Source: Seison nebaliae
Taxonomy: Eukaryota; Rotifera; Pararotatoria; Seisonacea; Seisonidae
Assembly (NCBI GenBank): GCA_023231475.1
Contig: JALJEE010002868.1
Location: 1-64,000, forward strand
Reading direction: 5' to 3'
DNA: 64,000 nt
The notes beneath the pieces were generated by a model. The model did no database searches. It saw only the letters and a list, made by a program, of their open reading frames with translations, and was not told the DNA's origin. The position numbers and the translations under genes were made by a program. This document shows positions 1 to 13,330 of this stretch, piece by piece. The stretch's first letter is position 1. Each line of letters begins with the position of its first letter.

Positions 1-2583
1 TTAATGGAGAGACTAGAAACTCTTGGTAAAGAGCATACTATCGGGTTGAATCGAATAGCGGAAATTAACGACAAATTACAAAACATATTCAATGCGGTCA
101 ATGGAATGAAAGACGAAATAACCGGATTAAAAATACAATTAAGAAATAACGAATGCGAACAAAGAGCGCTTGGTGTTATGGTAAACGACTTGAATGCCGG
201 AGTGCCTTTCACAATCTAACACTATCGAAAACGAAAATGAAGTTAAGATGGTTGTCAATAAATCTCCGTTCACAAGAGTAGAAAATCATCCAGCTCAATC
301 GTTTGTTGAAGTGTTAAAGAACCGCCCTTCGAAATCCGGAAACGAAACTAATGTGAAAAGAGGAACTAAGAAACCTCTGTGCACTGGAACTAATATAAAC
401 TCTTCGCTATCTGCTGTCACTCGGGAAAAAGAAACCAGTCCTTCGTTCAATTAAGGCTTCGAACTTCGCCTCCTCGACTACTATCGAAATGTTTCAGGAA
501 TATCTCGGAAATTGTAAACTACCATACCATAAAGTATGGAGATTGAAGCATAAGAAGTATGACGACTCCAATTCAGTAGCTCGCACGTTCATCATTAGGT
601 TCGACATCGAAGATAAAAATAAATTTATCAACCACCCTATATGGCCGGAAGGCACATGTGTCACCGACTTCTTCTTCTCCGCGTCAACAAATCAATTCCT
701 GCCAGAAAGATGTGTTGAAAGTACGAAAAGAAATCTCGGTGATGTATCGATAGTTCAGTCGATAGAGACTTCGTCATCAAACCAAACATCCATCACACTT
801 TCGAATGGGAAGAATGATTGACACTTTTCCGATCTACCCGATCGGACCACTTCAATTCATCCCAACAACTCTGGAGCACACCCTTCATGATGATCCACTT
901 TCTATTCTCGCACATTTTTCTTCCACAACGATTTCTCAACACAATTTCTCAGGTCCTCCTATTCCGAATTTCTCCTCCATTTATCATCTCAAAATTCGGG
1001 CGGCTGTTTCTCTTAGAAAGTTTTGTATCGATCCCTCTCCGTCTAACTCCATTTCTGTTCTTGAACATCGAAAAAATTTTCGCAGGGCCGTACGGAAGTG
1101 TCTCAGGTCAAAATTCGAGGCAAAACTCAAAAGATCATTTCTTACTTCAGGCGTTCACAGTATCTGGAAATTGGTGACAGATAAGGCTTCGGAATAATGG
1201 CTCCAATATTTCAGTCGAAGATTTTGCGATCTATTTCAAGTCTTACATGTACGACGAAGCGATCGTTCCGTTCGATCTCCCTTCCATTATTGAGTGAAAT
1301 TTCAATTTCAATTTTTTCTCTTCTCAAGACATGTATGATCAATCACTGCACTCGACGGTTCGAAAGCTCATGGTCTCGACGATATCTGCATCAAACTAGT
1401 ACAACACGCCCTACCTTCTCTCATCACGATTCTTACCAACTACATTAACGTGGCGATGTTAGAGGATTGTTTTTCCCCCTCCTCTTTCCTCTTCAAGGTG
1501 ATTCCGATTCTGAAAAAACCGAACTTAGATTCTTCTTCTTTAAATTCGTATCGTCCGATATGCATTTCTTCTTTTGTGTTAAAAGTAGTTGAGAATCTCA
1601 TTCTATTCCGCTATCGCAACATTCTTTTCTCTTCATCGTATCAATTCGCCTACCGTTCTTCATGTCGTGGCACTTATCCTCTACTTTTTCTCCTTCGCTC
1701 AGCCATCTCATGTGCAAAGGAACAGAACATGTTCTCTACATGTTCTTCTTCTCGACGCTTCTAAAGCTTTCGACTCTATTGACGTGTCTTTCGCGTTAGA
1801 TCACTTGTGTCGTGCGAACGTCGAGACTCCTATTCTCATATTTCTTTTTCATCTTTTTTACGAATCTACTGGACGTGTCGTTATTGACAATCAACTCACC
1901 GAGATTTTCCCAATCAATTCTGGTGTACGTCAAGGTACTATTCTCGATGCCTGGCTCTTCCGACTAGTTATCGACGACGTTCTCCGCGATTTGAACGATT
2001 CATATAACGTCCATATTGGGAACAATACGTTCTTCTACGGCATTCTTCTCTTTCCCTCCAAGAACTAAATTCATTCCTCTATGATTACGTTTGCAGATTT
2101 TTAAAAGTTTAGTTTTACCTCTTTACTCTCTGGAAACGATTTTTTCTTTTACCGAACGTTCTTTTTTGTCCATTGACCGCGCATATAATCGGTTGATAAG
2201 GAGACTAGTTTGCTGTTTTCACAGATGCTATCGTTATCTAGTTTGCTCCTTCCGCTACCTATTCTCTTCTCTCGTCGAGTCTTTACACTTATTGACAAGA
2301 TCAATGAATCGAACTTCAATATTTCACAAATTCCGAACAGAGACATCCTAAATAATCGTTCGGTTTTTTCGCATACCGTTCGTTATTACGGGTTATCGCG
2401 TGAAATTCAAATTAAGGATTTAAGAGATTTTACTTTTTCCTATGATCCCGCAATTTCTATGTCTATTGATATGGATTCTCTCGCTGAATTACACCGATTA
2501 ATCAATATCGGCGATGATCAAACTTTTTTTTCACTTTTTTCTAATTTATCCCGACGGGAATTTAATTAATAAATAATAATAAT
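1..2583 (+). mobile_element. Degenerate non-LTR (LINE) retrotransposon, copy 1
   Basis: This is a broken LINE-type element read in several frames. The 5' part (4-821) holds three short ORFs resembling an ORF1/nucleic-acid-binding protein; none is intact. From about 850 to 1,200 there is a basic linker of the kind that precedes reverse transcriptase (for example FRRAVRKCLRSKF). From about 1,495 the RT fingers appear (LNSYRPI, YQFAYRS), then DASKAFDSID at about 1,757-1,786 and GVRQGTILDAWLF at about 1,921-1,959, across at least two frameshifts. The catalytic YADD block is missing: the sequence jumps near 2,040 from the region just before it to a C-terminal segment (DRAYNRLIRRLV). An endonuclease domain is also absent except possibly an SDHF remnant near 845. 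The copy ends in a (TAA)n-like tail at about 2,566-2,583, typical of a LINE 3' end. The left end may lie outside the window. Confidence 0.85.
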
Positions 2584-3147
2584 TACTTCCTGGCGACACT
2601 GCATACGAGATGGACAGGAACTATCCAATTTGGTTATGAAACATTCTGAATCATAATCATTGCCATTCCTTATAGTATTAATAGTTTGTTGGCGAAGATT
2701 AATTTTGAAAAATTATGCCAATTTCATTCATTCTTCCTAAAATATCATTCCTTTAATATGAGTTCCCCATCTTATCATTAGTTCTTATTCATCTTTCAAG
2801 ACATAAACTCCCCGAATGATTTCCTTCCACTCTTGACAGAAGATTTTCTTACTAATAATTCGTCCATCATTCGGAAACATTTAAACTTTTCAATTGTTTC
2901 TTAATTTTTTCCAATAATTCAGATTAATTTTAAATTCTTGCCAAATTTAATCTGTTTATGTTGTGGAATGTATGTGATTAAAATCCAATTTAACCTGTAA
3001 TTCTAATAATTGTCACATGTGTGTGATGATTTTGAAGGAGAAGTTAAAGACGATCGACTATTTCAATTAAGCAGCGTTAGATATAAATGAATAATAAAAT
3101 TAATCAATTATAAAGGTGTTCCATTGTAAGTTGGCATTAAATGTAAG
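2584..3147. other. Intergenic, upstream of the giant ORF
   Basis: AT-rich sequence between the LINE tail and the 1,924-codon ORF. I see no coding exon or RNA gene. It presumably holds the promoter and 5' UTR of the downstream gene, but no recognisable core promoter motif stands out. Confidence 0.5.
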
Positions 3148-5793
3148 ATGCATCTTGATATTAAAGATCCGTTGTTACTCATTGAATCTTTTTACGATTC
3201 ATATGAGAAGTTGATGAATTTTTACAACGAAGAGATTTCTCCAAGAATTCATGACGAGAATGATGAACGAAATGTTTGGAAGAGATTCGAGCGGAAGATC
3301 TCTCCAATTTCATCTGCCTTTTGTGGTGATGGGCATGATGTGTCGATTGGTGCCACAATCTCCATCGATTGTGCGATGATCAGTGAAATGAATTGGGATC
3401 AATTGACACAGAATATTGGCGAGTTCTCACTTCGTTTCAAACAGATTTCCATACAACGTTTCCAATTACAACAAAAATTGAAAGGAAAACCAGTGAAATG
3501 TTCGTCGAAAGATTTCGAGGAAATTTTCGATTATCTTCAACTTAAATGTCCATTGATCAATTCGTCCGAACGGAATTCAATTGAAACCGAAAAAATCTTT
3601 CAAATCGTACAACAAATGAAGGAGGAGATGATGGAGAAGAAATGGGAAGATATTCGACAATTTCTTTTCAAACACATTTCCAACTACATTTCAATGAACC
3701 AAATTCCATCCGATGATTTGGAATTGACAATTTGGAATAATTTAATGAAATTGAGAAATGTCAAATTTCTCCAATTCTTCTTCAAACACTTCCCCATTTC
3801 AAGTTACTTCCAATTCCAATATTCGGTTGCCCCTCAAATACTGGAATTGATCATGAGATTGGAAAATGAGGAAATTGTCGATTGTCTTTTCCACAATTTC
3901 TTTCTGGACAGACGAATCGAAAATTTGAAAGATAAAAATTTCTTCAAACAAATTTTCTTCTCATCAATTCCTCTTCTCAATTCCATCAATTTTCCATACG
4001 TCTCCAACGAGTTTCATAAGATTAACAAATTCGATCCATCTTTATTTACTTCAATTATTGACAATGAATTATTTCTTCAATTTCTTATGAAATCTACAAT
4101 AATTTCTTTCCAATTTTCCTTTATGATTCTCACTTTGAGAAAATGGGAAAAATTAAATTGGGAAAGTGAAAAAATAATTTTCGAAAATTTCTTCGATAAA
4201 TCCATCAGTTCGATAAATGTAGATGAGTTGGAAGGAAAGGAAAGATGGTTCTTCGTCAAATTCTCTATGGAACTTTTCTTGTCGATTGGAAATAATTTCG
4301 ATTTTTATCAGAAATTCTTCGCCGAATTATTCGTGAAATGTTTATTTGACGATCGATATTTCTTGGAGAAGATCACTTGTCAACAAATGAATGAAAAGAA
4401 TGGATGGAATGATGAATTTATCACATATCTCCTCCATCAATTATTTCAAAATGAGAATTTGATGAGAAGGAAAAATGAAGAGGAATTTTTCGAATTTCTC
4501 CAAATCTTCCATGAAAATTTGAGATCAATCCAATTCTCTTCTACAGAAAAATATTTATATTTGTCTTTGGAAAAAGGAAAACGTTCACAGATCATTCAAT
4601 TGGAATTATTCGATTTTATCGATTTCACAAAAATCACTTCGGAAAAATTATGGGAAATTTTGAAAAAATTTCATGGACAAATGAAAGAATGGAAACGAGG
4701 GACAACTTTCTACTCATATTTCCTGGATCGATTCCAACGATTATTTATAAGATTTGTTAACGATTTCCTCTTCCAATTAACAATATCATCAACGGAAAAT
4801 GGAATTTTATGTGAAATCTTTTCTCTTCATCTTTCGTTGAAAAACGAGAAATTTTCTATTGAACAATTTGAACATTTCCTTCAATCATTTCGTCCCATCG
4901 ATGAGACTCATCTCATTCGATTAATTTATGATTTGATTGTGGTGGAAGTTCATGAGAAATATTGTGGAAAAATGTGTGAATTGAAGAAGGAAAATATATG
5001 GAATCTCATCGATCTATTGGTAAATGTGGATAATGTTAATAAAGAAATCATTTTCGAATTGATCAACATTCTCTTAAAACGATCATCTGACGGTTTAATT
5101 TTGAGGAGAATATCGAAAATAATTTCGAATTTATTTGACAACATTCACGAAATGAATCATTATTATCATTCCTATTTGACGATGATAAGATTGATTGATT
5201 TCTCTCCAATTCCATTAACATTTAAATTTGACGACATCACATTTCAGTATTTGTATGCAACAACCATCGTGATGGAAATGAAGAAGACACATCCGATTCT
5301 GTTCGAAATGATCTTTGGAATGAAGTGTGAGAAAAAGGAATTAGAAATGGAAGTTTCGTGGGAAAAGTTGTTGAAATGGACACATGAATTAATTTTGAAT
5401 TCTTTCCAATTATTAAAGAGATTGGAAAATTCTTCTTCTTTGTCTATTTTTATTCGATTGCAACTCGTCACTATTTGTCAATTATTCCAAATGAATTTAT
5501 ATCAATTATCGGAACGATTAGAATGGATATCGAATCAATTCGATAATCATCGTCATTCATTTATTGGACAATTTCTTCCCAATAATCCATCAACTCATGA
5601 GAAAATTCTTCGTCATTTCTCTCAATATCATCATGTGTCTCTTTCTCAATTCAATAAGTTGAATAAACAAATGGAATTATTAATTAGAAAAGAGACGAAA
5701 ATTGAAGAAATTAAATTAATTCCAAAAGATTTCCATTATCATCTCAAAGAGAATAAACATTTCGAAATGAAACAATTAAACAAGCAGAAACAT

Positions 5794-5827
<34 letters not shown>

Positions 5828-8800
5828 CAATGATGGTTGGTCGAGAAAAAATTTGTAGGGAAATTCCTCCTCAACTCTTCACCATTTCTAAGAAGAAAAT
5901 CAGTTTATCAACGAGTGAATATGTGAAATTGATGATAGAACGATTCGTAGAACCGACAATAAAATTCCAGAAAAAATATGAAGAAATTTTCGAGATTTTC
6001 CTTCGGAATAAATTCAAACGATTATCATATCAGGAAGGTGTGGTGATTCAATCATTTGAATGTCATCGGAACAATGTCATTTCTAACATCTTCCTAAAAT
6101 GTAAATCGGCGGCGTTAGTGACTTTCCAACCGATATCCGGTCTCAAGATTGAAGAGCGAGAAAACGGAAAACGTGTCGAATTGAACGAGAAATTATGGAA
6201 TCGAATGAAACTGAAAGAGATGGAGATTATGAAGGATTTCCACCAATCCATCCAATACGAATGGGATGTCATTGAATTAGAAACGAGACAAATTAATCCA
6301 AATTCATTTCCAATCCATTTCATCATTCAACTCATTCATGATAAGAGTAAGACATTAAATGAATATCAAACGATTTTCAATCATCTTATGAATTTCTTCT
6401 ATGAAAATCATAAAAATGGAAAATCCATCGAATTTCATATTATTCCAATTCCTCATAATTTTTATGAGAATTTCAAACAATTTGAACAACTTCAATTAAA
6501 TCAACTTCTCTCACTCACTCTCGATGACGAAAAGAGAATTCTTATCAATCTTTTAATTTCTCTCATAACCGACAAACGAAATATTTCCGATCATGTCGAT
6601 TTATTTCCATATCTCGTTCATTTCCTCGACGAATATCGTCGTCTCGGCGACATTGATAATGAACAATCGAAAATTTGTTATTCTCTCATCAATCTCTTCT
6701 CCATCAATTCCGTCATTAAACGAATCATTTCTGTTCAACATTTGAATAAATGTCTCAAATTTCTTATGAGTAACATTTCCTTCAATTCCCCACCAACTCT
6801 CCAACAAATTCAAGAAGATATTTCATTTGAAGCGAATGTGGAAGATGAATATTTATTTGTCGATGCTGAAAATTCTCCAAAATTCTTCACTGTCAAATTT
6901 GTAAAAAATTTGAAAAATTTCATTTATTTCCACATTCTCCATCATCTCCATTCTCTCCTCATTGACGAATGGTCATTGAATGAAAATTTATCGATCAATC
7001 TCAATGATCTCTTTCACATGCGAAATGAGAAGATGGGATGTGTTGAACGAAAATTATTCGATTTATCGATGGATCGAATCGAATTGAAAATTGAGAAATT
7101 TAAGGGATTTTCTTATTCGAATCAATTCCTCCAATTCTTCATCGAACATTTCCACATTCTCCTCCAACATTTATTCGTTGATCGATTTATTCGATTAATT
7201 CACTCTTGTCATTTAGCCAATCTCATAAATCGTATTGAATTAAATGAAACGATAAAAATTAACGAATATTTCATCATTTTCAATCAAGCTCAATCCCATT
7301 TATTTTATCACGAAAAATCTTTTCAATCCACAATCGATTTTCATTGTGATATTTTCCAATTATTCTCATCATCCTCATCAAAAGTAGAAATGGTAACAAT
7401 TCTCGACATTATCCAACACATTTTATTCAATGAACAAATTGAGAATAAAATGGAAATCATTCAAATTTATTTTGAACGTTCTACAAATTTCGATTATTCT
7501 TATAAAATCAATTCGCTTCATCAATTGAAGATTGTCCACGAGAAATTGTTGAAAGAGAATATTAATCAATCTTTATTAATTCAATTTTATCATTTTCTCC
7601 CATTCACTGAGATTTTGGCTGGAGAAAATGAGGAATTACGACAATATCTTTTACGAATTCTTCTCAAACATTGGACGAAATTGGAAATTGGAAATTTATT
7701 TAAAAATGAGAAATTCAATCAAATCATCCATCAACTTTCTTCAACTCAACTTTTCTTATCCCCAATTTTCTTGTACGAATTGGTAGATGAATTAAATTTC
7801 CGTTTCAAGAATTTCCATCAAATCGAAATGTTCTCCAAACACGAAATCTCGTCAATATTCCGTCGATTATATTCCGATAATCTCAAATATCAATTCCGCA
7901 CTCTACAATTGAAATGGTTAAGAGAAATCGAAGAATTCGATCCGAAATTATTCGAATTTAGTCTATGGAATTTATTCGCCGAAATAGAAGAATTTGATGA
8001 TGAGAATTTATTTTCTATCTTTTTCCATAATTTCTGTGCATTCTTCGAGCATTTCCACAATGAACAATCCGTTGATCTCTTATCCAATCGAGATATATTT
8101 GCGAAAGAAAATTTCTGTTTAATCTGTCATCAGAAAGCGGATTGTCAATTGAACATCATTTTCCACATACTCTCCGAATTTATTTCTGACGAGAATTTCG
8201 AAAAACGATTCCATCTTTTCGAGAAATGTCTTGAGCGATTGACTCTTGCCAATTTTTGGAGATCCACCAACAATTTCTTATCATTTGTGAAGTTGTTGAA
8301 TAAATTAATCGATCGATTTCCTGATCGTTTTTATCGGAAACTAATCCTGAAAAATGATATTCTACCGGTTTTGATGGAATTGATACGGAGTCATTGGTCA
8401 CATCTCTTACCTTTTATTCGATACATCGCTAAATATGGAGAAGAATTTCAATCATCCAAACGGATGGAAATGTTCATTGAACGACTTCCACATCTCTTTC
8501 TCAAGGAGACTTCGTGTCAAATCATTTTTGAAATTATCTTCAATATTCATTCGTCGACATCATCCATTTTCTTATCTCTCATCGATCACATCCCAATCAG
8601 TTCACAATTCCATGATTATATGAATTGCAAATGTTCATTGAAATATCGATTATTCAATCGTTTCATTTCGTTTTGTGTTGAGAACGAAGAGGAAATTGAA
8701 TTAACATCTTTCATTTTTCGCATATTATCATCGAATGATCGATCTATCCTCCAGAACAATTCCTTCCACATCAAATTAGACAACAATTGCCAAATCGATT

Positions 8801-8922
8801 GGCAACAACTACAGATGATCTTGAGAGAAATGAATGATTTACAAATAAATTTATTGTCTCTCACGGTCAATTGTCGAATATGGTACTTCTTCCATAAACT
8901 TCACGAATTGGCTGGAATATAA
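3148..8922 (+). CDS. Uncharacterised intronless 1,924-aa protein
   Basis: One uninterrupted ORF from ATG 3148 to TAA. I do not recognise the family. By eye the protein is rich in Phe, Ile, Leu, Glu, Lys, Asn and Gln and poor in Gly and Ala. It has no signal peptide or convincing transmembrane run and reads as long stretches of amphipathic helix, as in HEAT-like solenoids or other scaffold proteins. The only clear low-complexity break is a Pro/Thr tract at about residues 884-897 (DNA 5,797-5,832), which may separate an N-terminal and a C-terminal half. A small Cys/His group (CLICHQKADC) lies near residue 1,655. The absence of introns contrasts with most multi-exon genes nearby. Fragments of one LINE family lie on both sides (end 2,583; start 9,232), so a retroposed origin is possible. 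Other possibilities are a very divergent nuclear-pore, ribosome-assembly or mediator-type scaffold; none is supported by a motif. Confidence 0.8.
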
Positions 8923-9231
8923 TCGTATTCAGCATTCAACTCAACATTTTCACAGAACTCTTTTCTTTTACGATTCAATATAAATTTTATTTTTTTTATT
9001 TCCCATAAATAATTCATCATCTATGATTGATATGATAATTAATAAAATAGAAATTATGATAATAATTATGTTGGATTACATCAACAAGATTCTTCTTAAC
9101 CAAATCGAATGTTCATTATTCTCCACATATCTTTTGGTTTCAGTTCCGAAATCTGGTAAGAAAGATTATAATTAAGCCGAATCCTTTCGTCCTATTTTTA
9201 TATGAAATGAAGTGATAAAAATAATAGAAAA
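8923..9231. other. Intergenic, 3' of giant ORF
   Basis: AT-rich 3' flank. AATAAA-like strings occur near 9,040, about 120 bases after the stop codon, and could serve as the polyadenylation signal. No gene is visible. Confidence 0.4.
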
Positions 9232-9440
9232 GATCATCCGAAACAGATACTCATCTATTCTCTATGCTGCTTCCCTACAATTCGCTTATAGGGAGAAAAC
9301 CAGAAGAACGCTTCCATTAATATTACATCTTCGGGTGTTAATCGCCTAATGTAGTTCGTTGAATGTTAAATTTATCGTGTGTTTTATCGATGCGTCAAAG
9401 GCGTTTGATTCAATGGATAGGGATATAAATTCAAAATTGC
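9232..9440 (+). mobile_element. Reverse transcriptase scrap, LINE copy 2
   Basis: A short remnant of the same LINE family as the element at the left end. It encodes LQFAYREKTRRTLPLILHL in one frame (compare YQFAYRSSCRGTYPLLFLL in copy 1), then a stop, then CFIDASKAFDSMDRD in another frame (compare DASKAFDSIDV). Only the fingers/early palm part of the reverse transcriptase survives. Everything downstream, including the catalytic YADD, is absent. It has the same orientation as copy 1. Confidence 0.75.
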
Positions 9441-10309
9441 CCAAACTTGGATTCATCCTAAATAATAGAAAAAAAAATATATATCTTTTTCACTTCAAAT
9501 CTCTTATCTTCCATATTTTCACGGGCTCACTTTCACTTGGGGAGAACATTTTTCAAAAGTTTACTAAAAAAAGGAAAATCACAAATGTTCGACTTCGTAA
9601 AATTAGAATCATTTATTTTTTTTCCGATGATATTAATTACTTTATTTGATTAATTAAATATCGGAGAATTGGTGGAATTCATATCAAACTGATCGATTGA
9701 TTGAATTACACATTTGTCATGCTATGAGATTAATTTTTCGATTACGTCATTAATCAAATTAAATAGTATAAGATATTGAAAAAATAAATAATTGTATAAA
9801 TAATTAATAATTATGTTAATTGATTAATTGGATGAGTGGTTTGTCTGAAAGTCGCCTTAACTTGAAAGTTAATCAAAACGAAAGTGAATTCTAGGGAAAA
9901 TATTCAATTTCTTATTCTTTCTCTTTAACTAATAAGGAGGGCTCTCCATTTTGGTAAAATTTACAAAAATAAATGAATTGGTCTTTGAAAAGGTTTTGAG
10001 TTGAAAAAAACGATAATCTGTTGAATTTTAGAGAGAATTTTTTGTGGAAAATGAAAAGCACTACCAATTTTTGGATTGATTTTAAGAATAAAAATTTTCT
10101 CGAAAACAATTTGAAGTAATTTCCCGTTTTTTTTTAAAATAACTTTTTAAAATACTAAATTGAAAATGAACGAATGAATGAATGAAATGAGAGAGAAGAA
10201 GAATTTTCATAAACTTTTTATTAAACGAAATTTCATTATTCCAAATGAGAAATTGAGATATGGCGAATTGGAATAATGAGAATAAATAGAAATAAATAAT
10301 AAAGTAGAG
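9441..10309. other. Intergenic
   Basis: AT-rich, with no convincing coding potential. On the minus strand an AATAAA lies at 10,222-10,217, about 90 bases past the stop of the gene ending at 10,310, and is a plausible polyadenylation signal for it. Confidence 0.5.
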
Positions 10310-11071
10310 TTATAGATACCAGACGGTACAATCATCATTTAACAATTTCGCCAATTTCTTCGGTCTATTATAATTTTGTCGATTCTCCTTCTTCACTCGT
10401 TTCAACAGAGAACGAACACTATTATTCTTTTTGATTTGTGGTTTCGTCGACGGTTTCTTCATATCGATTCCTTCCAGAATCAATCGCATTTTCTGACCGA
10501 TTCTCTTTATTCGTTCAACATCATCATTTGACTCTTTGGATTCTAAAGAGACATCGTATAATCCTTCATCGGATGAGAATAGAGGACGTAAATTATCCTT
10601 CGCTTTCGGTGTACTACTTCCAGAAATTTCGTCGAAATTCATTGTAGTTTGTGGAGATCGATTTGTTTTCGGAGTTGATGTCAATGGAAGATGGACGACG
10701 TTGTATTGGGAATTGGAAGATTGTTCGCTGTCTGAGAAGGAACTTCTCGTCCACAAATGACATTGACAATGACAACATTCCATACAATCATCGTTGGATG
10801 AATCGATTTGTGGAATGATGACGAAATTTTCATAAATGTTCCTCTCCATCACATTTTCACGTTCGGGAATTTGGGATAATCGAGAGGATTTTTTTGATTG
10901 TCTCTTGGAGATGGATCGTTTCCGTTTCATGGATGAAATGGAGAATCCTCGTTTCAAATATTTTCTCAATTGCATATTTTCGTCAAATTCGATTCTTGTA
11001 CTTTCGAAAGGTGGCAGTCGAGTACTTTCAAGGAAATTACTTCGATAACGAATAGGATTTTTCTGATTATT
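10310..11071 (-). CDS. Terminal exon of an unrecognised basic protein (partial)
   Basis: A 253-residue C-terminal exon. The reading frame stays open upstream of the first in-frame Met (10,975) to a good acceptor (CTTTTGTAG, exon starting 11,071, phase 0), so at least one 5' exon is missing from the model. The protein is Ser/Arg/Lys-rich and hydrophilic near its start (KRKRSISKRQSKKSSR). A compact Cys/His group (CMECCHCQCH) lies mid-exon, followed by STPK-type serine/threonine stretches and a second basic patch, and the protein ends in CTVWYL. No family was recognised. The basic patches suggest a nuclear or membrane-proximal protein, but that is inference. I could not identify the upstream exons in 11,072-13,330. 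Confidence 0.6.
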   Translation of the reverse strand, partial: NNQKNPIRYRSNFLESTRLPPFESTRIEFDENMQLRKYLKRGFSISSMKRKRSISKRQSKKSSRLSQIPERENVMERNIYENFVIIPQIDSSNDDCMECCHCQCHLWTRSSFSDSEQSSNSQYNVVHLPLTSTPKTNRSPQTTMNFDEISGSSTPKAKDNLRPLFSSDEGLYDVSLESKESNDDVERIKRIGQKMRLILEGIDMKKPSTKPQIKKNNSVRSLLKRVKKENRQNYNRPKKLAKLLNDDCTVWYL

Positions 11072-13330
11072 CTACAAAAGTGAAAAAGAAAGAAATTATG
11101 AGAATGTTTAATAGTTGACGATTTGAAGTCGTTTCGATTTTATTGATAAGAAACGGATTGGAGATATGGTCGTGAAAAAATCATTAAGCAAATTATGAAT
11201 TCTAATTAACATGAATATTTCTCGTCACATTTATCAATTAACATAACCATCGAACTACTTAAGATGGATTGGTATAGATAGATAGATAGATAAAAGATTC
11301 CGATTGAAGAGAATGTTCAATTTACAATTACATAAGTCCGAACGAAATGAGTGGAAAAATATTACGAAATTTATGGAAATGAATAATTCGGTGACTAGTT
11401 TGTTCATTAGATATGAAGGGAGAGACTTCCAATATTTATATCGGTGGTCATATCAATGTTGACTGTGAACATTCTCAGACATTCAGTCACACGTCCTCCG
11501 ATCAACTTCTATCCCACTAATTTTATCAAGAACACCAAATTTAGACAGGAGAAAATTTCACGAATTAAAAACAAATAGATGGAATTGACGAAGGATAGTG
11601 AAATTTTCATCGTTTTTATTCAGTCAACCCCGAGTTGGGAGTTGATGGTGGAATGATGACTTAAAAATTATCGGTGGAATTGAAAGCGTCTGTTCTCTAC
11701 AGGTGGACGCAGGTCAATTGGGAAATGAGTTTCTCATCCTCAATTCAAAGTCAACAAAAAGACGAGTTGGATTGATTAGGGGAAAGATGTTGAATTAACG
11801 ACCAAAATTAAAACTGAGCTCAACCGACTGAGTTCAAATCGCAATCGAAATTAGTTGACAGTAGGAAAGATTGGTTGAAATAAAGTCATTCGTCTTCCAA
11901 TTATGATGAAGAATAACCTGATAAGAAGATGATAGTATTGTCGATTTACTGCTCCGAATACCTTTCATTGTGATGGTCGTTCGTGAAGATAATTTGTTGC
12001 TTCTTATTTACTGATTGAGTTTGGGATATGGTTTGATGAGAGTTGATGAAATAATAAGACACAAATGGAGTATCTTTATATGTTTAGTATGTTTAAAATT
12101 GATATCTGGGAGAAATGTAGTTGTTAATGGAAGATGATAAAAATGAAATGGATTGATAAATGTGATTTATTTGAAAGAATGAAAGGAGACTGATAATACA
12201 TATGTTCGTATGCTTATATAAATAACAGATGACGACGGTGCTTAATGGTTCCGATTGGGTGGAAGCACGGCCGCTAAAAAGTTAGAAGATGCAGACATAG
12301 TAATTTTATTGTCTAACGAACATATTCGTTCTGATATAAACAAATAGAAAGATTAGAATAGATCAATGGCATGACGCCGACTCGATGGAGGAAAGATAAT
12401 TGGCGTATTTATTGTCTTTATTCATTTCAGGTGAATCGGACGCCCTTCCGTCACAATTAGCATGAGAATGAATTCGTCCATTGGAAGAGGCATTGTCGTC
12501 TGTTTATTATTGTGATTCATTAACAATGCATTCGATTAACAACAATCAAAAGCGACGACAAAATGATGACGACAAGCTAGGCGACGTATGTTAATGGAGT
12601 GATCGTGGTTTTCTTCACATTCTTTCGGACGGGACGATTGAAATTACAAAAGAAACAAACATTTCCCATTTCAACCTATGTGTCAATATCTTATGAATGA
12701 AGAGCGAGTGAGAAACATGAGAAAAGAACATTAGGAAGTGTGAATCGATCTTATGCTTATCACGAAATTGTATAGACGATGCATTCGGGAGAGAGCGTCT
12801 ATCGCAATGATAATAAACGTCTCTAATGAAATTATGGAACATGTTTATCTTTTTTCAATCATTCAGTTTTAGTTAGTTCAACAAATCGAGTTATCTAAAA
12901 CTGGATATCTCTAGAGAATGATTCGGCAAACAAATATCATTTTCTTCCAATTCTCTCAATTCACATAATCGAATGAAAGTTTAGTTTTTGAAGTAGCGTT
13001 CTTTATGAATTTGTCATAAACAGTCGGCGTCAATGATGTCCATTGGACCATACGGAACAACAGTTTCCGACAAATCCATCTATCCTAAAGAAGCCATTTA
13101 GCAGTTGAACAGTTTGCTTTCCTCTAATTATTCTTCTTCTTCGTCCCACACAAAAGACTAGTCTCGTTAACACATTTAACTTTTCCATTTGTTCGCCAAC
13201 CATTTCTAGTTCGCACAATCTCCACGATAATTCTCGCTTCATTCTCATGAACATGATGATTAGGAAGTTCCAATTAAGAGTTTGGAGTTAATCATCTGAT
13301 CTGACTAACATCGACACCATTCATCATCGA
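11072..13330. other. Non-coding / unassigned, with a GATA microsatellite
   Basis: No exon is securely visible. The stretch should hold the intron and 5' exon(s) of the minus-strand gene ending at 10,310. A (TAGA)n microsatellite lies at about 11,274-11,293. A minus-strand ORF at 13,030-13,254 starts with a weak helix-like run but has no other support. Confidence 0.4.

Noticed and set aside
12241-12300. tRNA-like GC-richer patch
   Set aside because: No acceptor-stem pairing and no GTTCGANNC T-loop; it cannot be folded by eye into a cloverleaf.
13030-13254. Minus-strand 74-codon ORF with a helix-like start (MKRELSWRLCELEMV)
   Set aside because: No acceptor/donor pair joins it to the exon at 10,310-11,071, and it has no homology that I recognise.
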